Below, in pieces: positions 4,749 to 11,093 of a stretch of DNA of 24,435 nucleotides; within the stretch, counting starts at the first letter, position 1; each line of letters starts with the position of its first letter. Origin of the DNA: a virus; the IMG/VR virus record IMGVR_UViG_3300008261_000231, positions 1-24,435 of that record. The stretch is one strand, 5' to 3'. Below the pieces are notes generated by a model. It made no database searches, was not told the DNA's origin, and worked only from the letters and a program-made list of their open reading frames with translations. Both the position numbers and the translations under genes were made by a program.

Positions 4749-5072
4749 TTAGGCAGTTCTGGCTTGGACTTTAACGCGGAAGAAACGTCTATCAACCAAT
4801 CCGTCAGCAGTGGTGACCTGTGCTGTGACTGTGTAGGTCTTGCCTTCTTGTCCATTGTTTAGGCGAATATAAGTTTTGGTGCCCTGGATGCCGTTGGATA
4901 CTTTGGCCAATGGATCTGGATCATTAGCACGAGTAGATATAGTCCAAGTGGTTGTTGAAATGCTGTCACCAGCTGGTAACCAATTGGCCCAGTCTAGTGT
5001 GTAGGTTAAATTTGCTTCAGGATCCTTTTCAATAGTTAGACCCTGTATGGTTTGGTAAAATCCTGTTGTCAT
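4749..5072 (-). CDS. Ig-like small tail protein, possible fibre-tail adaptor
   Basis: A 107-residue protein with L-D-W-A-N-W-L-P-A-G-D-S-I-S-T-T-T-W near residues 26-43 and G-K-T-Y-T-V-T-A-Q-V-T-T-A-D-G followed by a Phe/Arg/Val strand at the end. This D-W...W-L...GD-I...S-T-W / Y-T-V-T-x-x-I-T-T pattern matches small Ig-like phage proteins encoded next to tail fibres, some annotated as fibre-tail adaptors. The start is fixed by AAGGAG inside the preceding gene's last codons, with a one-base gap between genes (TAATATG). It is probably translated together with the 1056-residue protein. The role is inferred from family resemblance and position. Confidence 0.75.
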   Translation of the reverse strand: MTTGFYQTIQGLTIEKDPEANLTYTLDWANWLPAGDSISTTTWTISTRANDPDPLAKVSNGIQGTKTYIRLNNGQEGKTYTVTAQVTTADGLVDRRFFRVKVQARTA

Positions 5073-5073
5073 A

Positions 5074-8000
5074 TTAGACTCCTTGTAATTCTGTAGTTAG
5101 CAGTTCTCTTGTGACTGCGTATTCTCTGTTTTCTTGGACTATCATGTAGTCTCTATCTTCCTCAACTATTGAGTATGTTCTCGTATCTACTTGGATTGAG
5201 TATTCTCTATCATCAGCAAAGATCATCCAAGTCAATTCAGGATCAATGTGTATAGCATCAACAATAGCAGTCAATTGTGCATTGCTAAAGGCTGTTAAAT
5301 TGATACTAAACTCAGCATTGGTAGTCACTGTAAGTGTGCTGACTGCAGTGAGGTTAGCACTGACAAACACTATGGCCACTGTGATACGAGCAGTGACCGT
5401 GGCCTCTGAATTCAGTTGGCTAGTGAATGTTTTGATTCTCAGTGCAGTGGCATTCAGCGTGGCAGTTGCAGACAAGCTGGCCGCAGCTGATTGAACTCGG
5501 CTGGTGCTAGCAGAAACACTGGCTTGTGAGCTTAATGCACTGGCAAAAGGTTTGATTGATCCTATGACAGCAGTGACCGTGGCAGCTGTGGCTAGACTTG
5601 CTGTGGTTGATTTGATCCTCAGTGCTTGACCAGCCACAGTGGCTTGACTTGCTAGTTGAGCATTGGCACTGCTGATGGTCGTGGCTGTCGCAGACACGCT
5701 GGCTGCTGAATCCATTGCAACCAATCCCTGACCAATTTTAACAGCAGCAGCCAATTCTGCAACAAAGGCCGCCACAGTGGCTTGTCCTGATCTGACGACA
5801 GTTGGGCTAGTGCTTAGGCTTGCTGATGCTGATAACGTGGCCTGTGCAACCTTAACGATGTCAGCATCAGCAGTTAGATCCGCAGCCAAACTTAGATCTG
5901 CTAGACCAAATTTTAAACGTGTGTTATTTGCTGATAATGTAGCATTACCAGCTAAATCAGCAGAAATGTCAATTAAACCACTGGTTGTTGCTTCTAGTGT
6001 GCTAACTGCTGTTAAATTAGCACTAACGTTAAACAATTCACCTATTACTGCTGCTAAATCACAGCTACTTGACAGTGAAACTGCACTAGATTGGATTCTT
6101 AGCACATCACAGATAATGAAATTATCAATATCTTGACTATACCAAGTAAATCCTCTTATGGCGCTGGCTGTAGCAGACACAGTGGCCGTTGCGCTTACTG
6201 CGGCTGCTGCACCAGCAACAACGTTGATATTGGCAGACAAGCTGGCAGTGCTGTCTAAGGTAATCAGTCCCTGACCAATTTTTACCACAGCTGCCAATTC
6301 ACTAAAGATAGCGTCTGTAGTTATAGATAAGTTACGAGTTCTATTGGCTGCAACGGATTGTGTAAATGCTGCTGACTGACTTGCTGCCGCTGATCTTGTA
6401 ATTGCTAGGTTAGCGGCAACAGTAGCTTGGCTAGACGCACTAACTTCAGAACTTTGAATTCTCAGTGCAGTAGCTGACACGCTGGCTGCTGAACTAATAT
6501 CAGCAGCACCACCTAATGTTTTAACTGCTGAAGCTGACAATGCCGCACTAGCTGATATGCTAGCAGTTGTTCTCTGTGGTCCTGTTAAAGTTGCTGTAAC
6601 TGTGCTTGCTGAACTTATTGCCGCAGCAGCAGTTTGAACTAGTGTGGTATCATCTAAGGCATTGCTGTTTAAGTGATATAAGCCAGTAATGGTATTGTCA
6701 TTGAGTCTGACTGTAGTTGGAACTGTGATGCTGGTCTGTGTAGCATCATAGCCATAGCTAGAATCTTTGACAAACATGGCTTCATCAACTAATACCGTTG
6801 AACTAGCACGAACACCAAAGTTCATGTTAGTTAAATTGGTATAACCATATACTTGATCAAATACTGGAGCTGTGCCTGTGCCTCTTGTGTAGATTCTAGT
6901 GCCATCTTTATACAAAGACAGATATCCATTAGTTCCACCACTCTTGACTAACAATACATGAGTCCATTGATTCAGCGGTAAATCAACTGAATCAGTAAAA
7001 TATGTGGTTAAAACACTGGCATCTGGATCACTAGGATTGGCAAGATAAGCTCTGAATCTCAATGCGCCACTAGATAAGTCAATATATGGACCTAAATTAG
7101 CTACAGTAACACCTAATAATGGACTAACTGTTTGATTAGCTGTAGTTGGATAAATCCATGCTTCCATAACATAGTCTTCAGACTGAGTTATGTATAATGA
7201 TTCTTTAAGACTAGTTGATCCAATGCCAATAAAACTAGCTGATCCAAATTTACTAATGCTAGTGTTGTAATAAGTTGGAGCAGAAATATTTCCACTGACT
7301 AGATCATGTGGTCTTGGACCATAGGCTTTTCTGCTGACAAATAATTCACTTCTACTGGCTAAACTAACAGATGTGCCAAGCAATTTACCAGCTAGTGCAG
7401 TTTGGCTTGCAGCACTAGATAACGCAGCACTAGTTGCAATCTGTTTAACAGCAGATACTGACATGCTGGCACTAGCATCTAATACTGCAACACTGTTCTT
7501 AAAGGCATCTGCAGTGAGTATTGGTGTAAATGCCGCTGTAAAATCTGCACTAGCTGGGCGTGTTCTACTAACAACTGTTGATTGATCACTAGCTGCTGAT
7601 ATGCTAGCATCAGCTGACCTAGTGCCAACTAAATTACTGGTTAAACTTGCTGTAGTTGATAGACTAGAATCAGCATATCTATTTCTAACAACATCAGCAT
7701 TGACCATGCTAGTTGATGTTAGATCAGCTGAAGAGCCAACAAACTTGTCTATACTTGCTGATAAAGACGCTGAACTAGATAACGCAGCACTGGCTTCTTG
7801 AACAGTGCCACCAATGATCTTTTCAGCATCACAGGCCAAAGAGAAAGCCGCTGACGTTGCGGCTTCTGAATAACGAACTCGTAGATTAGCTAGACTAATA
7901 TTAGCACTAGCATCAGCTTGAGCCGTTACATAAATTCCTCTAACAGCATCAATAGCTGCTGAGAATACACTGGTTAAAGCAATGTTGGTTGTTCTAATTA

Positions 8001-8244
8001 CATTGATTTCAGTGGCAATAGCCGCATTAGAGAAAGCAACAAGATCCGCACCATGTATGTGGCTAATAACTGCTGTGACTGTAGCTGTGGATGCAATTGT
8101 TGAACTAGCGGACTTGATCACTCCTACGGCCACAGTCATAGTGGCATTACTACTAACGGCTGCTTCAGCATCAGCCGTATAGATGTAATAACCTGAGTCT
8201 GGTGTTAGGTAACCTGATTCAACGTAGTATAGATCTTGTGTCAT
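5074..8244 (-). CDS. Giant Ala/Ser repeat tail protein with LamG-like insert
   Basis: A 1056-residue virion adhesion protein by context. Residues about 27-309 and 537-1000 consist of about 35 copies of a 20-residue repeat, consensus x-A-x-L-S-S-x-A-S-V-S-A-x-A-x-x-I-K-S-x. Between them, residues about 330-535 form a concanavalin A/LamG-type domain (F-G-S-A-S-F, then V-M-E-A-W-I-Y-P, N-Q-W-T-H-V-L-L-V, Y-K-D-G-T-R-I-Y). Such domains often bind glycans. The last 46 residues hold four nine-residue repeats of pattern D-x-R-x-Y-S-I-x-x. There is no signal peptide or membrane helix. It is followed at one base by the Ig-like protein. A long repetitive fibre displaying a sugar-binding head is the likely architecture; the receptor is unknown. 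Confidence 0.8.
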   Translation of the reverse strand: MTQDLYYVESGYLTPDSGYYIYTADAEAAVSSNATMTVAVGVIKSASSTIASTATVTAVISHIHGADLVAFSNAAIATEINVIRTTNIALTSVFSAAIDAVRGIYVTAQADASANISLANLRVRYSEAATSAAFSLACDAEKIIGGTVQEASAALSSSASLSASIDKFVGSSADLTSTSMVNADVVRNRYADSSLSTTASLTSNLVGTRSADASISAASDQSTVVSRTRPASADFTAAFTPILTADAFKNSVAVLDASASMSVSAVKQIATSAALSSAASQTALAGKLLGTSVSLASRSELFVSRKAYGPRPHDLVSGNISAPTYYNTSISKFGSASFIGIGSTSLKESLYITQSEDYVMEAWIYPTTANQTVSPLLGVTVANLGPYIDLSSGALRFRAYLANPSDPDASVLTTYFTDSVDLPLNQWTHVLLVKSGGTNGYLSLYKDGTRIYTRGTGTAPVFDQVYGYTNLTNMNFGVRASSTVLVDEAMFVKDSSYGYDATQTSITVPTTVRLNDNTITGLYHLNSNALDDTTLVQTAAAAISSASTVTATLTGPQRTTASISASAALSASAVKTLGGAADISSAASVSATALRIQSSEVSASSQATVAANLAITRSAAASQSAAFTQSVAANRTRNLSITTDAIFSELAAVVKIGQGLITLDSTASLSANINVVAGAAAAVSATATVSATASAIRGFTWYSQDIDNFIICDVLRIQSSAVSLSSSCDLAAVIGELFNVSANLTAVSTLEATTSGLIDISADLAGNATLSANNTRLKFGLADLSLAADLTADADIVKVAQATLSASASLSTSPTVVRSGQATVAAFVAELAAAVKIGQGLVAMDSAASVSATATTISSANAQLASQATVAGQALRIKSTTASLATAATVTAVIGSIKPFASALSSQASVSASTSRVQSAAASLSATATLNATALRIKTFTSQLNSEATVTARITVAIVFVSANLTAVSTLTVTTNAEFSINLTAFSNAQLTAIVDAIHIDPELTWMIFADDREYSIQVDTRTYSIVEEDRDYMIVQENREYAVTRELLTTELQGV
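5107..5214 (-). repeat. Four tandem nine-residue repeats at the protein C-terminus
   Basis: Residues 1011-1046 read DDREYSIQV, DTRTYSIVE, EDRDYMIVQ, ENREYAVTR. Consensus: acidic-x-Arg-x-Tyr-x-Ile/Val-x-x. The 27-base units are diverged at DNA level. Confidence 0.8.
5245..6636 (-). repeat. 20-residue (60-base) coding repeat array II
   Basis: About 21 units follow the LamG-like domain, most exactly 20 residues, with a longer non-repeat insertion around the Trp-Tyr-Ser-Gln-Asp stretch. Example units: AASLSATATLNATALRIKTF and TASLATAATVTAVIGSIKPF. Confidence 0.75.
7318..8166 (-). repeat. 20-residue (60-base) coding repeat array I
   Basis: About 14 units precede the LamG-like domain with near-perfect 20-residue register (starts near residues 27, 47, 67, 87, then 172, 192, 212, 232, 252, 272, 292). 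Example: SAALSSAASQTALAGKLLGT. Confidence 0.75.
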
Positions 8245-8248
8245 ATTT

Positions 8249-10279
8249 TTAACCTAAAAAGGTAATTTTAATTTTTACATTAAAATCAGTGCTGACAGTG
8301 TCACCAGTAGAATTTAATAGATAACGCAACTGAAATGTTTTATTAGCAGCAGTAGATCTCCAAGTATGAGTCCATCTTTGACTAAATTTATAGGTGGTTC
8401 CTGTAGCAACCAAATATGATCTTGCAGGATAATTATCACCATTAAAACTAGCACCAGTGTTATCAACCCAATCGCCAGTAGATCCATTATTAAAAACATT
8501 ATGCTGCCAAGTATTAGCATTAGTTACATATTCAACATTGTCCATTTCAATCATATATGTTCCAGCACTGGCACAAGTTACAGTATTACTAGCTACTGAA
8601 ATAATACCACTAGGATCCCACCATTCTTCAATACTTGCTCTATAAGTTGTTCCTGAGACTAATGTTCCTTTAGGATTGCTAACATATACTAAGGCAGTCT
8701 TAATTCCACCACCTGAACTTGCAGTAGTCCAAGCAGCAGCACCAGCACTAGATAAGGCTAATACTTGTCCAGTTGTGCCAGTTGCACTAGGAAATGTGGT
8801 GCCGCCTAGAGTAGCAACACCTGAAGCTGACACAGTAGTAAATGCGCCAGTTGTTGGAGTTGTTGCCCCAACCGTTCCATTATGCGCACCACTAAACATA
8901 TTAGCTTTAATATTACCACCAGTTAGCAAAGCCCACTTGTTGGTAATGGTTGTGTTTGTGCCTGCTGTTGGACCATCTGCAATGTATAATGTTCCAGCAT
9001 CTGTAACAGTAATAGCATTAGTTGATGCTATAGTTGGAGTAGCAATAGCATTCACATGACTGGCTGCAACGGTGCCTGCTATTGAACTTGAATCAGTAAA
9101 TGTAGCAGCTTGGATCTTTAGCCCAACACCATTGGTAGTCCAAGCAGTTGAGCTTACGTTGGTAGTGTCAAGAGTTAGTTTAGCATTGTTAGTAGAACCT
9201 CTTGCACTTAATACTGTAAATGCTCCCGTGTTAGGAGTTGTTGATCCTATTGTAGTAGGACTAGTGAATAGTGCTGTAATGCCACTTCCGCTGACTGTTG
9301 AACTTGCTGACAAGCTAGTAAATGCACCTGTGTTGGGAGTAGTTGCACCAACAGTTCCATTATGAGCACCGCTGTGAATACCATTAAATTGTGTAGCACC
9401 TAGTATGCCTGATGATGGGTTATAGACTAATCCAGTATCAGTCCTTACATTTTCATTGCCAGTTGCAGCATCAGTAAATGTAATATAATGAGTGGCATCA
9501 GTAGTATTGGTTGCAACTAAGGTAACAGTGGTAGCTGTATCAGCAGTTGTAGCTGTTGTTGCTGTTCCAACAGTAATAGAACTGGCAGCTGTATCAACCC
9601 AATTGCTTCCGTCAAATCTTAAAATATCATTAGTAGCTGCTGCTGTGATTACAACATCACTAAGTCCGTCAAGTGTAGAACTGCCACCTGACACAGTAGT
9701 CCATGACATGCCTGTTGAACCATTGGTAGTTAGCACTTGTCCATTTGTGCCAGTGCCTGTTGGAAAATCCAAAGCACCCATGATGATTTTACCACTAGTA
9801 GGAGTAAAGGCAATGTTGCCTGATCCATTGGGTTCTAAACGAATATTACCATTGCTTACTGAAACTATAGCATTGCCATTGACGTCAAGATTGCCACCAA
9901 GCTGCGGTGTAGTATCATTAACAACATCAGTTATTCCGCCTGAACTAGGAGTGCTCCAGCTCATTGCTGAACTACCATTGGTAGTCAATACTTGTCCGTT
10001 AGTGCCCATGCCTGTTGGGAAATCTAATGCACCAAGGATAATCTTACCTGTTGTGGGTGTTAGTGCAATGTTACCTGATCCGTTGGGTTCAAGGCGAACG
10101 TTGCCGTTGCTTGCTGATGTAATGGCCTTGCCATTGACATCTAAATCCCCGCCTAACTGAGGTGTTAGGTCTTCTACCACATTCTCAATCTTAGCTGTAT
10201 TGAGATTGGTTATGTTGTTGTCTGCTTCTGTCCAGGTAAGTGCTGAACCTTTGCCTGCTCTTGTTACGATTGTTGCCAT
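8249..10279 (-). CDS. Tail fibre protein with tandem duplication
   Basis: A 676-residue fibre protein. Residues about 34-118 and 119-203 are an 85-residue tandem duplication (PQLGGDLDVNG, RLEPNGSGNIA, NGQVLTTNG, MSW). A D-G-L-S-D-V...D-I-L-R-F-D-G-S-N-W motif follows at about 204-228. S-G-A-H-N-G-T-V-G-A-T-T-P-x-T-G-A-F-T units recur twice in full and once partly between about 300 and 480. The Thr/Ala/Gly-rich middle suits a trimeric beta-structured shaft. The last ~130 residues (A-G-T-Y-M-I-E-M-D to the end) look like a jelly-roll/C1q-type head that could contact the receptor. GGAG stands nine bases before the ATG. Preceded by a hairpin and followed four bases later by the repeat protein. 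Confidence 0.85.
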   Translation of the reverse strand: MATIVTRAGKGSALTWTEADNNITNLNTAKIENVVEDLTPQLGGDLDVNGKAITSASNGNVRLEPNGSGNIALTPTTGKIILGALDFPTGMGTNGQVLTTNGSSAMSWSTPSSGGITDVVNDTTPQLGGNLDVNGNAIVSVSNGNIRLEPNGSGNIAFTPTSGKIIMGALDFPTGTGTNGQVLTTNGSTGMSWTTVSGGSSTLDGLSDVVITAAATNDILRFDGSNWVDTAASSITVGTATTATTADTATTVTLVATNTTDATHYITFTDAATGNENVRTDTGLVYNPSSGILGATQFNGIHSGAHNGTVGATTPNTGAFTSLSASSTVSGSGITALFTSPTTIGSTTPNTGAFTVLSARGSTNNAKLTLDTTNVSSTAWTTNGVGLKIQAATFTDSSSIAGTVAASHVNAIATPTIASTNAITVTDAGTLYIADGPTAGTNTTITNKWALLTGGNIKANMFSGAHNGTVGATTPTTGAFTTVSASGVATLGGTTFPSATGTTGQVLALSSAGAAAWTTASSGGGIKTALVYVSNPKGTLVSGTTYRASIEEWWDPSGIISVASNTVTCASAGTYMIEMDNVEYVTNANTWQHNVFNNGSTGDWVDNTGASFNGDNYPARSYLVATGTTYKFSQRWTHTWRSTAANKTFQLRYLLNSTGDTVSTDFNVKIKITFLG
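9671..10180 (-). repeat. 255-bp tandem duplication inside the fibre gene
   Basis: Two units of 85 codons start at residues 34 and 119. Protein identity is high, and many nucleotide stretches are still shared (for example around 9721 and 9975), so the duplication is fairly recent or kept similar by recombination. Confidence 0.8.
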
Positions 10280-10313
10280 GTGACTTGCTCCACTAAGTTG
10301 TTTGTTCTACAGC

Positions 10314-10335
10314 AGTCTAGGAGTCCAAGTCTAGG
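10314..10335. repeat. Direct repeat agtctagg in the fibre leader
   Basis: Two copies of agtctagg at 10314-10321 and 10328-10335, 14 bases apart, lie in the 110-base gap upstream of the fibre gene. It could be an operator half-site pair or chance. Confidence 0.25.
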
Positions 10336-10354
10336 CAGCTGGGTGTTTTCAGCA

Positions 10355-10379
10355 GGAATGGGGCCTAAGCCCCCATTCC
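10355..10379 (-). terminator. GC-rich hairpin after the 141-residue gene
   Basis: GGAATGGGG (10379-10371) and CCCCATTCC (10363-10355) form a perfect nine-bp stem with a seven-base loop, 12 bases past the stop of the 10392 gene. No T-run follows, so it may attenuate transcription or protect a 3' end rather than terminate fully. Confidence 0.5.
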
Positions 10380-10391
10380 CGTTATTAGCTA

Positions 10392-10817
10392 TTAGGCCAA
10401 GCTGATTGTCAAGTTGCCTGAAGTAACTTGGAATGTGTCGCCTGTTTCAATGGTCTTGCTGGTTGTTACTGCACCCCAGAACAAGACGTTGCCTGCACCT
10501 GCAGTGCCGCCGTCCATGACTGCCACGTGAGTGATAGTGCCCCAGTTGGCTGTGGCTGCGTCAAATGTAACAGTAGCGTTAGTAGCTGAACTGCCACCTG
10601 ATGCTGCTGCAAATGTCACTGCCTTACGAGCGTAAGCTGTGCCACTTGTTGATGTTTCATCAGTCAATGTGCCAGCTTCTAAGTTAGCTGCTGCTGAACC
10701 ACTGGTATTGTTGAACAATGCCAAGTAGATTGTGCCTGCACCAGTGTAAGGTGCTGTGCCATAACGTAGAGTATGGTCTAATAGTTTATTCTCTAAATAA
10801 TTACTTGCTGCGGACAT
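10392..10817 (-). CDS. Small virion structural protein of a widespread phage family
   Basis: A 141-residue Ala/Thr/Gly-rich protein beginning MSAASNYLENKLLDHTLR. The opening S-N-Y-L-E-x-x-L-L-D-H, then T-I-Y-L-A-L-F, the Y-A-R-K-A-V-T-F-A strand and a W-G-T-I-T-H-V-A-V-M-D region are typical of a small phage family usually annotated as tail fibre or structural protein. The late half is beta-rich. It has its own late-promoter-like motif (10864-10871) with phased A-tracts upstream, a strong AAGGAG seven bases before the ATG, and a hairpin after its stop. That implies higher expression than its neighbours, as for an abundant virion component. Exact location in the particle is unknown. Confidence 0.75.
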   Translation of the reverse strand: MSAASNYLENKLLDHTLRYGTAPYTGAGTIYLALFNNTSGSAAANLEAGTLTDETSTSGTAYARKAVTFAAASGGSSATNATVTFDAATANWGTITHVAVMDGGTAGAGNVLFWGAVTTSKTIETGDTFQVTSGNLTISLA

Positions 10818-10863
10818 ATTATTCTCCTTAAGGTATAATGTCGGATTTCGCGAATCGCACTTG

Positions 10864-10871
10864 TATTTAGT
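10864..10871 (-). promoter_or_regulatory. Late-promoter-like motif (ACTAAATA) within an inverted repeat
   Basis: The minus strand reads GCACTAAATACAAGTGC: the motif sits inside GCACT/AGTGC arms (10873-10857). A leader of about 40 bases with a TTCGCGAA palindrome follows, ending in the Shine-Dalgarno sequence of the 10817 gene. Confidence 0.5.
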
Positions 10872-10879
10872 GCAAACTT

Positions 10880-10917
10880 AAAAAAATGTTAAAAAAAGGC
10901 GTAAAAAGGTAAAAAAA
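10880..10917 (-). promoter_or_regulatory. Phased A-tracts upstream of the 10864 promoter motif
   Basis: Four A-runs of 7, 7, 5 and 7 bases on the plus strand are centred near 10883, 10894, 10905 and 10914, spaced 11, 11 and 9 bases, about one helical turn. Such phasing bends DNA, and the position (about -23 to -60) suits an UP-like element. It could also act as a T-rich 3' end for the upstream gene. Confidence 0.45.
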
Positions 10918-10919
10918 CT

Positions 10920-11093
10920 TTACCACTTGCTTAGCGGGCACTTGGCATTAGGTAATAGAACCTTTGCTTTCATAAAACAACCACAGGCCTTACACTTGGT
11001 TGATTCTTTTACAAACAAAGGGCAAAGCAAACATACGTTATATCTCTCCTTTGCCTTTGGGTTGTTGATAAATGCTTTTAACTGACCAATCAT
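10920..11093 (-). CDS. Small Cys-rich, probable zinc-binding phage protein
   Basis: A 57-residue protein of the form V-C-L-L-C-P-x(8)-C-K-A-C-G-C-F-M-K-x-K-x(6)-A-K-C-P-L-S-K-W. The C-x2-C, C-x2-C-x-C and terminal C-P-x-x-K-W pattern is that of a small protein family common in tailed phages (I associate it with DUF6171-like proteins). Four of the six Cys could bind zinc as a ribbon. The ATG overlaps the stop of the 814-residue gene by one base (TAATG), so translation is coupled. AAGGAG-like sequences occur only downstream of the start. Role unknown. Confidence 0.8.
   Translation of the reverse strand: MIGQLKAFINNPKAKERYNVCLLCPLFVKESTKCKACGCFMKAKVLLPNAKCPLSKW

Noticed and set aside
5245-8166. 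CRISPR-like 60-base periodicity
   Set aside because: The period comes from coding 20-residue repeats in one open frame; units are diverged and there are no conserved repeats with unique spacers.
5246-10160. Many plus-strand open frames opposite the repeat protein and fibre genes
   Set aside because: They are antisense shadows of low-complexity Ala/Ser/Thr coding DNA, with no ribosome sites and hydrophobic repetitive translations.
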